From Aquimarina algicola (GTDB lineage Bacteria; Bacteroidota; Bacteroidia; Flavobacteriales; Flavobacteriaceae), in NCBI RefSeq assembly GCF_006443095.1, contig NZ_VFWZ01000007.1, positions 186,001 through 250,000 on the forward strand: DNA of 64,000 bases. Direction: 5' to 3'. Of the stretch, positions 1-9,380 are shown piece by piece. The notes below the pieces were generated by a model. That model saw only the letters and a program-made list of their open reading frames with translations, was not told the DNA's origin and did not search any database. Position 1 is the stretch's first letter. Each line of letters begins with the position of its first letter. The position numbers and the translations under genes are program-made.

Positions 1-380
1 GGAGTTTTGGGTACATAAGTATTCCAATTCGTACTTTCATATGTATACCAGTGTAGCGACCAGGAATCAGCTTGCGGAACCACAAGAATGGTGTATTCTC
101 CTTTTTTTAGAGCATTGCCCATGATACTTATATCGTCTGAAAATGTAATTTTTGTAGCTGCATTTGCACCTACTCGCCATATTTCGCCATAAGGTAATAG
201 CCCATCTTTGGCAAAGACTTTTCGTCCCTTTACATTAGGGCGTGAATAATCGACTTTAATCTTTGTTAATCCAACAGTTTGGTCTAGAGACCCGGTAACA
301 CTTAGAGAAGGCGTTTTTAACTGTCCAAATACAGTTGCAGTGATCAAAAAAATATATAAGGTAATACTATTCGTTTTCAT
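1..380 (-). CDS. DUF2911 family secreted protein (3' end cut by the window edge)
   Basis: The reading frame starts at ATG 378-380 and runs off the left edge, so only about 126 N-terminal residues are visible. A signal peptide (MKTNSITLYIFLITATVFGQ) is followed by text typical of the DUF2911 family: VDYSRPNVKGRKVF, then GEIWRVGANAATKITFSDD, then KKGEYTILVVP. The biochemical role of this family is not known; it is usually exported. The start codon overlaps the stop of the upstream AraC-type gene by one base (TAATG), so the two are probably translationally coupled and in one operon. The C-terminus is not in this window. Confidence 0.85.
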   Translation of the reverse strand, partial: MKTNSITLYIFLITATVFGQLKTPSLSVTGSLDQTVGLTKIKVDYSRPNVKGRKVFAKDGLLPYGEIWRVGANAATKITFSDDISIMGNALKKGEYTILVVPQADSWSLHWYTYESTNWNTYVPKT

Positions 381-1495
381 TAAGATAAGGATTGATGTTG
401 TTTAAAGTATGCTGAAGGCGAAGTCCCCATCAGTTGTTTAAATGATTTATTAAAAGTGGTTTTTGAATTAAACCCTGCTTCTTGTGCTAATCCAAAAAAG
501 GTAAGCTGTTCTGCTCGACTAGACTGCGCAAGGTTTACAAACTCTTTAACTCGATAATAGTTTACATATTCAAAAAAATTCATTCCTATATTTTCATTAA
601 GTAAGCGGGCTAATTCAGGATTACTTACCCCTAGCATTTCTGCTAGTTCTGCCTTTAATAATTTATGATTGAGATACGGTTTTTTATCTATCATGAGTTG
701 ATCCAACTCTTTTTTTAAGCGCTCTAGATCTGAAATGCTTAATTTTGATTGCTTGTATTTTTGTGATACAACATTTTCTGCAATACGCAATACCTGCGGA
801 GAGATCATACTGTAATAAGTTATAAAAAGAATAATGAGAGTCAATACAATCCAGATATATGGTCGGGCCTTACGCTCTAGCATTTCAGCTCCAATAAAAC
901 TGATGATCAAAAATGTTACCCATATTAAAAGACACCCTCCTACTACCCATAAAAAATTAACCATAAAACGTGTTTGTAAAACATAAGAAAGCTCATTTTG
1001 TACTTGTTTATGAAATGTAGAAAATATCTGGTAACTTAATATCCAATACCCTACATTAACAATTAAACCGATAGCATGACACGTATAGATTGCACGCATT
1101 AATTCTCCTGTAACAATACGTTCACTAATTGTAGTATCAGAAGGTAACACAAAGTAAAAAAGGACAAATCCACAATAAAATAGTGCTGGCACGTAGTGTA
1201 ATAAATCTTCGTGTGAATATGATTTTCTCTCTAACACCGATCGTGAAAATAAATAAAGGGTAGGACCAAATAATAGTGCTGATATTTCTGATAAAGAAAT
1301 CAATCTAAAATTTTGATCCCATACCCCGGCAGAATACAATACCTTACCTGCCAACCCTATAAAAAGAGTAAGGATCAAAAAAGCCATATACCCATTGATA
1401 TGTCTTCTTTTTCTTGGAGAAAATAGATAGATAACAAGTAGCAGAAGGCTCTGAAGAAACCCAAAATATACGAGTTGATTAAGTATAGTTTGCAT
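380..1495 (-). CDS. Membrane-bound AraC-type transcriptional regulator
   Basis: The protein has 371 residues. The N-terminal ~240 residues are a series of about seven hydrophobic segments, and the C-terminal ~100 residues are an AraC/XylS double helix-turn-helix (roughly 280-366). The second helix-turn-helix is marked by GLAQEAGFNSKTTFNKSFKQ followed by GTSPSAYFKQ. This multi-pass-membrane plus AraC design is common in Flavobacteriia and is thought to couple an envelope signal to DNA binding; the ligand is unknown. It lies 28 bp after the preceding minus-strand gene and overlaps the DUF2911 gene by one base, so the three probably form an operon. Confidence 0.85.
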   Translation of the reverse strand: MQTILNQLVYFGFLQSLLLLVIYLFSPRKRRHINGYMAFLILTLFIGLAGKVLYSAGVWDQNFRLISLSEISALLFGPTLYLFSRSVLERKSYSHEDLLHYVPALFYCGFVLFYFVLPSDTTISERIVTGELMRAIYTCHAIGLIVNVGYWILSYQIFSTFHKQVQNELSYVLQTRFMVNFLWVVGGCLLIWVTFLIISFIGAEMLERKARPYIWIVLTLIILFITYYSMISPQVLRIAENVVSQKYKQSKLSISDLERLKKELDQLMIDKKPYLNHKLLKAELAEMLGVSNPELARLLNENIGMNFFEYVNYYRVKEFVNLAQSSRAEQLTFFGLAQEAGFNSKTTFNKSFKQLMGTSPSAYFKQHQSLS

Positions 1496-1523
1496 TGAGA
1501 TAAACTTTATTGTGATCAGTAAG

Positions 1524-2216
1524 TTAATTTAAAACAAATTGATGGATATCCTGTAATGCTGTAAAACGTTCTAAAGGATATTCTTTTTTAAATTTCTGAA
1601 AAGCAATTTCATCCTCCCACTCTGCAATAACCAAAACATCAGGATTATACTCATATCCTATTGGTGAATATCCGTCTTTAAGCTGAAGCACTACTTTACC
1701 TCCTGATTGTACGATATCTTTTTTCCATTGCGAAAAAAGCGTTTCAAAATCATTTTTGTCTTTTTGCCAAAGTGTGGTTACGACCGTATGTTGATCTTTG
1801 TGTATTGAAAACTTGGTGTCTTTTGACATCTCATAATATACCAATTCAAAATGAGGAAATAAGTCATTACGTTGTTGATGAAAATCAGGTACCCGTTTTG
1901 CGATATTATTCAAGAAGCCTTCTCTTTTTGATTTATTATCCCATTTTCCAAAAATAAAAGTGCTTGGCGATGCACTCCCAAAAACACGTTTACGAATTGC
2001 AAAACCAGGCAAAGGTTTATAACTATATTCGAACGCTACAGGAAAAGCTGTTTTTTTATACTTATCAAAAAGTGTTTCTGAATTAGATACTGTAGAAAGT
2101 AAAAGTATATCAAGTACTTCTCCTCTTTTAAGTGTATAGGTTTTTACATTTTCTTGTGCAGTAATAGATGTACACAAAAGTGACAAGGCATATACTGTTA
2201 GGATTAAAATTCTCAT
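1524..2216 (-). CDS. Secreted protein with two ferredoxin-like (DUF1330/ABM-type) halves
   Basis: This is a 230-residue exported protein with a signal peptide ending near SITAQ (residues 17-21). I see two related segments. One is around residues 80-110 (PSTFIFGKWDNKSKREGFLN) and one is near the C-terminus (DVLVIAEWEDEIAFQKFKKE). Both carry the pattern 'hydrophobic strand, xxW, then a charged helix' that is typical of dimeric alpha/beta barrel proteins such as DUF1330 or antibiotic-biosynthesis monooxygenases. The assignment rests on pattern only. It is the first gene of the apparent operon with the AraC-type regulator and the DUF2911 gene. Confidence 0.55.
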   Translation of the reverse strand: MRILILTVYALSLLCTSITAQENVKTYTLKRGEVLDILLLSTVSNSETLFDKYKKTAFPVAFEYSYKPLPGFAIRKRVFGSASPSTFIFGKWDNKSKREGFLNNIAKRVPDFHQQRNDLFPHFELVYYEMSKDTKFSIHKDQHTVVTTLWQKDKNDFETLFSQWKKDIVQSGGKVVLQLKDGYSPIGYEYNPDVLVIAEWEDEIAFQKFKKEYPLERFTALQDIHQFVLN

Positions 2217-2534
2217 ATTAAAATTGAAATTAAATGTTTAACTGTTGCAAAAGAATAAGAAGCTTTTTGTTCTACCAATTTTTTGCACCTGAGAAACGTA
2301 CGCATACCGTACATGTACCTAATTATAAAGGGCTAACGTGTATGAAGTGTATTTGATACATGACAGTTTTTATACATCGTAATATGTTGTTTGAAACCTC
2401 AGTTACACAACTGAGGTTCGAAAAACAAACTGAACATGGTCATAAATTATACTAATAAAAAACAATCGTTTTTGAATGTCTCTTTCTTAATTTGATATCA
2501 AATTATAAGTATAGATTGTTGGATTTTTATTTTT
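2217..2534. other. Intergenic region, 318 bp, with one hairpin
   Basis: I see no gene here. The only clear structure is the hairpin at 2395-2418. The rest is AT-rich spacer without a recognisable RNA or repeat. Confidence 0.6.
2395..2418 (-). terminator. Hairpin, possible terminator of the M24 gene
   Basis: A perfect 10-bp stem (AACCTCAGTT / AACTGAGGTT) encloses a 4-nt loop (ACAC). It lies about 120 bp past the stop of the leftward-transcribed M24 peptidase gene. The following run of U is weak (TTTCAAAC), so termination may be inefficient or Rho-assisted, or the hairpin may have another role. Confidence 0.5.
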
Positions 2535-3209
2535 CTAGGTCAATAATTGTTCATAAAACGCCCCTATTTTATTTGTTCTATCAACAAAGTGCATCTCTAA
2601 AATCCAATTTCTTTTTTGACCATTATCATCTAATTCAAAAATATCATTTTGATTTTCGGGATGAATATACAGTCCATAATTACCAGGCTCCAGGCTTTCA
2701 TGCGGAAACTCTCCTATCAAATGCCCTGCAATTTCGCCCCCGAACTCCCAACCGTATTCGATTGCTTTATGCTCTGCAAATTCAAATAATTCTGAAGCTT
2801 TTAATGTCGTCTGCTGCTCAAACCATTTTTTGGTTTCTTGCCAAGCTATTTCTATATCATTTTTGAGTTTCAGTTTTAACGGATCATTACCTAATACATA
2901 TGTTCGTCCTAAATCTGCTTCCCAATTTTCGATGATTGGTCCGAAATCAAAAAACAATATATCATCTTTCTGAATATTCCTATTCGGAGGGTTTTCTTTG
3001 TATGGATACAATGTATTCTCTCCACATCTTACGATCCTTTTATGCCAGTGTTTTTCAATACCGAATAGTTCTTTTGCCAGTAAGAATATCTCTTTATTTA
3101 GTGTCTCTTCATCTTTGCCACCAACAATTAAGTTTCTCTTTTCTACCTCATCAAATAATTGAATCGCTATTTGTTCTACTTTAATCAGTTTTGATTTGAT
3201 CACGTCCAT
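2535..3209 (-). CDS. M24 family metallopeptidase-like protein
   Basis: This 224-residue protein has the pita-bread M24 fold of methionine aminopeptidase and aminopeptidase P. All five usual metal ligands appear to be present: D88 (in LFFDFGP), D99 (in EADLGRTY), H163 (in AGHLIGE), E205 (in WILEMHF) and E220 near the C-terminus. It lacks the N-terminal creatinase domain of true aminopeptidase P, so it is a compact, probably cytoplasmic di-metal hydrolase. The substrate cannot be predicted. It stands alone, with 133 bp to the DUF2071 gene upstream. Confidence 0.85.
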   Translation of the reverse strand: MDVIKSKLIKVEQIAIQLFDEVEKRNLIVGGKDEETLNKEIFLLAKELFGIEKHWHKRIVRCGENTLYPYKENPPNRNIQKDDILFFDFGPIIENWEADLGRTYVLGNDPLKLKLKNDIEIAWQETKKWFEQQTTLKASELFEFAEHKAIEYGWEFGGEIAGHLIGEFPHESLEPGNYGLYIHPENQNDIFELDDNGQKRNWILEMHFVDRTNKIGAFYEQLLT

Positions 3210-3342
3210 TTAATTTTTGTCTCATAAGTGTTTGAGTGATGTATAACAACAGTTATGATGTTAAAGTTACTGTTTTTCAGTTAAGCACTTCTGTTATAAT
3301 TCTGAATAAATGAATAGGTAATCGCATCCACTGCAATTACGA

Positions 3343-4074
3343 TTACACATCTGTTTTTTCTTTACTTATTTTATCCCAAGCCAATACTTTTACTCCTTCA
3401 GAATAGTGAATTTTATTCGGTTTTTCGCTTATTAATTTTTCAAACCTTGGATAATTTAACTCTAGCTTATCTAAATGTATTTCATTAATTGGCCATTCTA
3501 AATGATGTATTTCAAACTCATTGATGGATTTGGCTGTATCTTGAAAAAGTGCATATCTTTCTGTCAACCATTTGTCTAATGATGTTTTTTGGGTCAATTC
3601 CTGTCCAATAGTAAACTCAATGTTCAATGCATCATTAAACTCTGAATTTTTGGATTCATATTTTTGATTCGTTCTTTTAATTTTAGAAAACCTATATGGA
3701 AGTTCTGAAATGGTTTTTGCGATTTTACAGGATAAACTTTTTCCTCCTTCGATGCTCAAAAAATAAACTCCTGATTTATTATTGGATGTAACATAAGTCC
3801 TAATATTTATTTCGTCGAAGTTAGATATTGGTGGAAAATAAGGTACGTTTTTTGGTCTTATTTTTTCCATTGTGAAGGCAACAACTGAAACCCAAGGTTT
3901 GCCATCAATGAGGTCAATTTCTAATCCGTTGGGAATGAATTTTTCTAACTCATTTAAGTCAACTTGATAATGAAGAAATATGGCTCTATTCCATTCCTGA
4001 TAAAATTTCCAACTATCAGCCGGAATATTCCAAGGCCTGTGTTCTGTCGTATTTAATATTTCACGAATTGTCAT
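3343..4074 (-). CDS. DUF2071 (YqjF-like) family protein
   Basis: This 243-residue protein matches the DUF2071/YqjF pattern. The N-terminal part has FLHYQVDLNELEKFIPNGLE, then PWVSVVAFTMEKIRP, then NIRTYVTSNNKSGVYFLSIE. The family is acetoacetate-decarboxylase-like in fold and has no established reaction. There is no signal peptide, so a cytoplasmic location is likely. It is flanked by unrelated minus-strand genes. Confidence 0.8.
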   Translation of the reverse strand: MTIREILNTTEHRPWNIPADSWKFYQEWNRAIFLHYQVDLNELEKFIPNGLEIDLIDGKPWVSVVAFTMEKIRPKNVPYFPPISNFDEINIRTYVTSNNKSGVYFLSIEGGKSLSCKIAKTISELPYRFSKIKRTNQKYESKNSEFNDALNIEFTIGQELTQKTSLDKWLTERYALFQDTAKSINEFEIHHLEWPINEIHLDKLELNYPRFEKLISEKPNKIHYSEGVKVLAWDKISKEKTDV

Positions 4075-4123
4075 TTCTTTAATAGACTATAACATTTTGT
4101 ATAAAATGCGTTTTAGTAAATTT

Positions 4124-4741
4124 TTACAAATTGTTGTTTGTTATTTTTTGTTTATTCCCGTCTATCCAGTAATACATCTCAGCTTTTATCTTTTCTAATC
4201 TTTCGGAAATAAGATATTCTTTATTTTTCTTTTTCTGTTCTCTAATTTTTTTTAGTTGGTTACGAACCTCATAAAATTGCATTAAAGGTTTTAATCTAAA
4301 ATTATCTTTGAAATAAGAAAATAGTTTATCAACTGATCTTTGAATTTTGTTTTCTTCTAATAGTATTTTTATTTCATTAATGATGTTCAAAGGGATATCA
4401 AATTCATCCCAATATTTGATATTATCCAAAAATGACTGCGTCACATCTTCTCTACATATTTCTTGTTTTTCTAATAAAAATGTAAGGCATTTTATTTTCT
4501 CATTTAAGAGCATCTTACTACTCGTATCTTGTTCTAATAGTTTTCTTATTTTTTGTCCCAGTTCATATCCAGTACCAAATCCAATATAATATTCAACGCC
4601 AGGAGATGAGTAGTAATCGGGAACTTTTAAATTTTCCCTTCCGTTATTCAAAATATATGAGGTAATATGAATAGAATTATTCAAACCTATTATTCGTCCA
4701 TCAATTATTCCTTTTGATGTAGGATGAAGCATTCCTCCCAT
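4124..4741 (-). CDS. Unknown protein, 205 residues
   Basis: I do not recognise this family. The protein begins with a glycine-rich segment (MGGMLHPTSKGIIDGR), has a central region rich in helices and charged residues, and ends in a lysine-rich stretch (QLKKIREQKKKNKEY). There is no signal peptide or membrane segment. An in-frame stop lies two codons before the ATG, so the start is secure unless a frameshift has removed a longer N-terminus. A 24-bp sequence shared with the second AraC regulator gene lies about 100 bp upstream (4838-4861). Confidence 0.55.
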   Translation of the reverse strand: MGGMLHPTSKGIIDGRIIGLNNSIHITSYILNNGRENLKVPDYYSSPGVEYYIGFGTGYELGQKIRKLLEQDTSSKMLLNEKIKCLTFLLEKQEICREDVTQSFLDNIKYWDEFDIPLNIINEIKILLEENKIQRSVDKLFSYFKDNFRLKPLMQFYEVRNQLKKIREQKKKNKEYLISERLEKIKAEMYYWIDGNKQKITNNNL

Positions 4742-4837
4742 ATTTTATTGTAATCTATTTTTTAATCCTCCACAAAACCATATGTACATACCCCTTTTTT
4801 AGTATTTACATTCGTTTATATTAATACAAAAGTAAAG

Positions 4838-4861
4838 CTACAAAAACTAATGATTGATAAA
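4838..4861 (-). repeat. Shared upstream sequence, copy 1
   Basis: These 24 bases match positions 9233-9256 with one mismatch. Both copies lie about 100-130 bp upstream of a minus-strand gene and in the same orientation. Read on the minus strand, the core is ATCATTAGTTTTTGTAG, which resembles a -7 element with one extra base, so this could be a shared promoter or operator. Confidence 0.5.
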
Positions 4862-4924
4862 ATAAATTCCTCAAAAAATTGACTGCAGAGTGATGTAAAC
4901 TACACATACCTTCATTTAGTCCTT

Positions 4925-6436
4925 TTATTTTTCGTTATCTATGAGCTCTAATGTAAACTTCATTTGAGTGTCTTTTTGGTTTAAAAAGTCGTCATAATTT
5001 TGAGAAACGATATGATCAGGAATAATACCTCTACCATAAAGTTGATTAGATTTTTTTGGAACGTCTTGTTCTATATTATCAATTGAGAAATCTGTAATTA
5101 TCTTTGATTTTGGGAGCACATAACCAAAAGAAGTATGACCATTATGTCCGTAATACCCTCCCATTGTTTCTTCGCCGATTACAGTGGTATTTTTATTTCC
5201 TGCTACCATTGATGCAAACAAGCTGCCTGCTGAAGCTACTTCTGGACTCGTCAAAAGATAAATTTCACCTGTAAAAGTATTTTTATTAGGCTTTCTAACT
5301 TCCATCTCACTTTCTTTCTTTCCTATAAAGTATTTTTCATTCTTTTTAATCGGAAATCTATTTTGAAAATGCCTATTAAACTTTCCTACACCAAGTGGTC
5401 TTAAGAAACTAGGAACCGAAATATCAAAATATTTTAAAAGAGGGATTTTACTAAAACTAATCCAAGCCTGTTTGCTCTCTTGAAAATCTCTAGAAGTTAA
5501 GTATGAATAGGTGATCACATCATTGGGGTCTGTCCCACCACTATTTATCCGAACATCAACAATTAGATTTTTTAAGTTTTCTGTTTTGATTTTGGTGAAG
5601 ATACTATCAAGAAAAGTAACATAATTCTTATGTTCTGTGGTATTTTCATTCCCCATACTAAAGGTGTTAATCGTTAAAATACCTGTTGAATTATCTAATT
5701 TTTTATATGTGTATTTTTCATTTTCTTTTAGATCAATATAATATGTTTGATCATAGGGCTTTGAATATCTACCCTCAAAGTTTTTATAATAGTTAGAATA
5801 GCTTACGCTTTTTAAAATTATATTTTTCTTTATCTCAGAATCTCTTGTTTTATAAATAACATTGAATTCTTCTATTTGTCCATAATGAAGTCTATAGTAC
5901 TCAGAAAAATATTTTCTAATTCCAACTTTTTTTCCTGTTATATTCTGTCCATCAGTTGTGTAATACTTATATAAATTAGGAATCACTTGAGAAACAGGAA
6001 CTCCATTAATTTCTAGAATCTCTGAACCAAGTGGAATTTTTTCTGTTTGATAATTGATAACCCATTTACCTTCAATCCATTTTATAGGATATGGAAAATA
6101 ACCATAGTTTTCTTCTTTTAGTTTTCTAAAATACTTCTCTGGCAAGGTTGTTTCATTATGTAGACTCCCCTCAAAATCAGTTAACTGACAAATAATATTA
6201 TAAAAATCAAGATATGTTGACGATTCCAGAATTTTATTTTCTGCCCAATTGTATATGCTGTCTATTTGCTGTTCTGTTCGATATTTATAAAGTCCAGAGT
6301 TTGCTTTTAATCTAATTTCTTTAAAAATTTTCAAATCCTTTTTCATTTTCTTCTGAGAAAAAGCTCCGTCTATATTTTGTCCAAAGACAATTAAAGATGA
6401 AACCATAAAAATGAAAGTGGTTACAGTTTTTGTCAT
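4925..6436 (-). CDS. S41 family peptidase (C-terminal-processing-protease-like), exported
   Basis: This 503-residue protein has an N-terminal signal peptide (about residues 1-19, ending VFGQ). It then has a helical domain, a PDZ-like region around 125-155 (GSEILEINGVPVSQVIPNL), and an S41 protease core from about 250. The core shows LIVDVRINSGG (291-301) and the serine-loop motif SPEVASAGSLFASM around 397-410. The lineage has many such 'peptidase S41' genes with unknown targets; the protein is probably periplasmic. A good flavobacterial promoter lies about 120 bp upstream. It is a single-gene unit. Confidence 0.88.
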   Translation of the reverse strand: MTKTVTTFIFMVSSLIVFGQNIDGAFSQKKMKKDLKIFKEIRLKANSGLYKYRTEQQIDSIYNWAENKILESSTYLDFYNIICQLTDFEGSLHNETTLPEKYFRKLKEENYGYFPYPIKWIEGKWVINYQTEKIPLGSEILEINGVPVSQVIPNLYKYYTTDGQNITGKKVGIRKYFSEYYRLHYGQIEEFNVIYKTRDSEIKKNIILKSVSYSNYYKNFEGRYSKPYDQTYYIDLKENEKYTYKKLDNSTGILTINTFSMGNENTTEHKNYVTFLDSIFTKIKTENLKNLIVDVRINSGGTDPNDVITYSYLTSRDFQESKQAWISFSKIPLLKYFDISVPSFLRPLGVGKFNRHFQNRFPIKKNEKYFIGKKESEMEVRKPNKNTFTGEIYLLTSPEVASAGSLFASMVAGNKNTTVIGEETMGGYYGHNGHTSFGYVLPKSKIITDFSIDNIEQDVPKKSNQLYGRGIIPDHIVSQNYDDFLNQKDTQMKFTLELIDNEK

Positions 6437-6837
6437 TCAGTATCGTTTATTCTAATAATTAACAAAGTTGATTAAGTGGTCAAAATGTTACCAAGATACA
6501 CACAGATTGTGCTAATTATATAAAATTATCCAATCCAAGATCTTCGTATTATGGCAAATATAAAAGAATCTTTAAGTTATCAATGAATACCTATAGTATT
6601 GATAAACGTTTTTTATATATCACACAAAAACTTTGCTAATTTAGATATTGAAGTCCTAACCATCGTTTAATTAGACATGTCGAATTTATCGCCTGAAGCC
6701 TTACAATGGTAGTAAGACATCTATTTATCAAATTTGACAGGCAGCACTTAGGATTTGATTCTATCATATAGAGTGTTATAGATTATAGCATCCAAAACTT
6801 GAAGAACTATTGCGAGAAATCAAAAAAAATTAAAAAC
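6437..6837. other. Intergenic region, 401 bp
   Basis: No gene is visible. The region holds the promoter of the S41 peptidase gene at its left side (6555-6583, minus strand). The rest is AT-rich and has no hairpin or repeat that I could recognise. Confidence 0.6.
6555..6583 (-). promoter_or_regulatory. Promoter of the S41 peptidase gene
   Basis: On the minus strand the sequence reads TTG, an 18-nt spacer, then TATATTTG, matching the Bacteroidota -33 (TTG) and -7 (TAnnTTTG) elements. Transcription would begin near 6549, giving a leader of about 110 nt. Confidence 0.6.
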
Positions 6838-7998
6838 CTATTGTTTTTGGTGAGCAAGCCATTTTTGTATGATCTCTTTTTCTTTATCCAAAGAATAGCA
6901 TTTCACACTACCATCTGCTTGTTTTCCAAACTTGACATCGTCTTTTGGATATCTGTATTTGTATCCCTCTATTTGATCTTTTATCATATCGACCAGCGGC
7001 CTATGTACAAAACCGGCTTCAATGGCTTTTTGAACATTAAAATAATACATTGCTATAGGTTTTGGTCGCCAAAAAGGAACAACTTTATACGGTATTAATC
7101 CGTTTTCGATTAAAAACTCTCCATCAATCCAATGCAATTTTTCGGGTTTTTGGGTGGCGTGTATCAAACTAGACACATAATCTTTAAATCTTGTGGGTTG
7201 GCAAGCAATATTAAATGCTCCATACGTTTTCTTATTAGAACAATGTATAATAAAATCTACCATACTTTTGACATCAAGAACCTGCATATGATGATTTTTG
7301 ACATTAGGCAGTAAAATTTCGCCTCCTCTATAAAAACGTACCGGCCAGAAAGGTTCGTCTACGACATCAATAGTATTAGCACTTCTAAAATCCCTCATTC
7401 CGTGCGATCGATATATCGTATAGTTAGTTATTTGTTCTTGTATGGCTTCTTCTGCAAATGTTTTGCGAATTGCATAACGATGTTGCATTCCTTCGGCTAT
7501 TGATTTCGGAAGTTTAGGTAAAGGATTTAAAGCCTCATTTTCATTAATAAATTTTTTATTCCAATCGTCATAAACGGCGATTGTAGATATGTAGTGATAA
7601 TGCCCAAAATTACCTTTAAACTCCTCTAAAAAATCTGATACAGCTTTTGATGATTTTTGCCATGTATCTACTACTACATCCCAATACGTATTTTTATATT
7701 TTTTATCTATTGCCCGCAATCCTGCTTTGTTCTCTTTTTCTCGATCACAGATGATCAATGGTAATTCTTTAAAAAGATGTGTATTTGTTTTATTTCGGTT
7801 TAACAAAGTAACCTCATAACCATTATCCAAAAATGATTGCACAATAGTGGGTCCTATAAACCCTCTTCCGCCAAGAATTAGTACTTTTTTACCATTGGTC
7901 TTTTTTATGGAATCTGTAAAGCCTAAAGCTTCTATTGGATTTAAAAGTGTGAATGCTGTACCGGCTCCTATAGTTTTAATAAAATCTCTTTTGTTCAT
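6838..7998 (-). CDS. NAD-dependent epimerase/dehydratase family protein
   Basis: This 386-residue protein has a short-chain-dehydrogenase Rossmann fold with a dinucleotide loop GGRGFIG at 43-49. It is followed by a long extended-SDR body. The N-terminus (NKRDFIKTIGAGTAFTLL) looks like a Tat-type leader, but it has KR in place of RR, so export is uncertain. The family is usually labelled NAD-dependent epimerase, acting on nucleotide sugars or related substrates; the specific substrate is unknown. It is divergent in function from its neighbours, and the upstream gene is an AraC regulator. Confidence 0.8.
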   Translation of the reverse strand: MNKRDFIKTIGAGTAFTLLNPIEALGFTDSIKKTNGKKVLILGGRGFIGPTIVQSFLDNGYEVTLLNRNKTNTHLFKELPLIICDREKENKAGLRAIDKKYKNTYWDVVVDTWQKSSKAVSDFLEEFKGNFGHYHYISTIAVYDDWNKKFINENEALNPLPKLPKSIAEGMQHRYAIRKTFAEEAIQEQITNYTIYRSHGMRDFRSANTIDVVDEPFWPVRFYRGGEILLPNVKNHHMQVLDVKSMVDFIIHCSNKKTYGAFNIACQPTRFKDYVSSLIHATQKPEKLHWIDGEFLIENGLIPYKVVPFWRPKPIAMYYFNVQKAIEAGFVHRPLVDMIKDQIEGYKYRYPKDDVKFGKQADGSVKCYSLDKEKEIIQKWLAHQKQ

Positions 7999-8057
7999 GA
8001 TGGTTTATGTTTTTGAGCAAAAGAAAAGATTAAAATAGTAGCAAAAGAAGCGCTTAA

Positions 8058-9125
8058 TTAATCAGTACTAATTTCTTTTTGATACTGACCCGGTGTTTTC
8101 CCTGTTTTTTTCTTAAAGTTGCGAAAGAAGGCAGACTTAGAATTAAAGCCGCATTCATAGCCAATTCCCTCGAGTGTTATATTTAGATTATGTGCCTCTT
8201 TTATTTTGAGCATTGCATATTCTATTCTTTTTGTATTTACTAGATCATAGAATGTCGTTTTCATTTCTGAATTGATAACTTGAGAAAGATGATGCTTAGG
8301 AACTTTGATAGATGTGGCTAGCATATCAAGAGAAAATTCTGGTTTTAGATACATCTGATTTTCTTTAAAAAAATTATCAATGGTGTTTAATAATCCTTTT
8401 ATTTCATCATTTTTGAGTGGACTATGCTTGTATTTTTTGTCATCTTCTATTGATTCATAGGGTATTTCAGGTTTATAAACCATCCCATATTTTAATCCAT
8501 AAAATCCAATAACGGTGACTAGAATAATATATCGTAATAAATCCCAAATTTCAAAATATGAAACCCCCACAATACGCTCTACTGTAAGTCTAACAATACT
8601 AACCCCTATACTAATCAAAAATAAAATAGCAATGATTCTTATCCAGGAAAGCTCGTGGATTCTATTCGCAAGTTTTCTATTTTTTTGTTGATTACGTTTT
8701 CTATGATACAAAAACAGTATGTAAACGGTATAAAAAATAACAGAGATTAATTTGGTGATCAAAATTGTAATTTTCCAAAATAATTCGATATCTGATGGAA
8801 TAAAAAAACTAAAAACCGTAAAGAAAGAAAATGGTAAAAAATGTAGCGAATCTATTCGATTAAAGTTTAGATTGAATAATGATTTAGCATATAAATAAAA
8901 TAAAGGTCCATGTAAAAAACCTATGGTTCTTATAAATGTTGTCGCTAAATTATCAGCAATCAACTCTTTATTTATAAAAATCATAAGATGTGCAAAAAAC
9001 ACAAAAAACCAACACATTAAGATTATATCAGATATTTTTTTGCCTTTCTTGATTAAAAGTAATAATATGAATAAAACGCATTGAATTGCTCCAATACCCG
9101 ATACGATTAATAGTTTATTTGACAT
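8058..9125 (-). CDS. Membrane-bound AraC-type transcriptional regulator
   Basis: This 355-residue protein has about seven membrane segments in its first 215 residues and an AraC-type DNA-binding domain at about 250-352. The last helix-turn-helix reads LEGIGYECGFNSKSAFFRNF, followed by GKTPGQYQKE. It shares its architecture with the regulator at 380-1495 but is a distant relative, not a recent copy. It lies 59 bp upstream of the epimerase gene in the same direction and may regulate it. Confidence 0.85.
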   Translation of the reverse strand: MSNKLLIVSGIGAIQCVLFILLLLIKKGKKISDIILMCWFFVFFAHLMIFINKELIADNLATTFIRTIGFLHGPLFYLYAKSLFNLNFNRIDSLHFLPFSFFTVFSFFIPSDIELFWKITILITKLISVIFYTVYILFLYHRKRNQQKNRKLANRIHELSWIRIIAILFLISIGVSIVRLTVERIVGVSYFEIWDLLRYIILVTVIGFYGLKYGMVYKPEIPYESIEDDKKYKHSPLKNDEIKGLLNTIDNFFKENQMYLKPEFSLDMLATSIKVPKHHLSQVINSEMKTTFYDLVNTKRIEYAMLKIKEAHNLNITLEGIGYECGFNSKSAFFRNFKKKTGKTPGQYQKEISTD

Positions 9126-9232
9126 TTTTCTTACTACGAAATTTATCTAAACAGAAAAATAACACTTCTTATTTGGTTAAACATTGATAGGTATTTATAA
9201 TCACTTACTTTTTCTTTAGTTACAGAATAAAA

Positions 9233-9256
9233 CTACAAAAACTAATGATCGATAAA
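9233..9256 (-). repeat. Shared upstream sequence, copy 2
   Basis: This is the second copy of the 24-bp sequence also found at 4838-4861 (one mismatch). It lies 108 bp upstream of the AraC regulator gene. It may be a promoter or the binding site of that regulator. Confidence 0.5.
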
Positions 9257-9380
9257 TTATATTATTAAAAAAAATTAAATGAATCGTAATACAGAATTAT
9301 ATCATCTGTATTAAGCTTATTTCTGTAACAAGTATTACTTAGACATATAGAATAAAGTTAAGACTATTTATTATGTGTTT

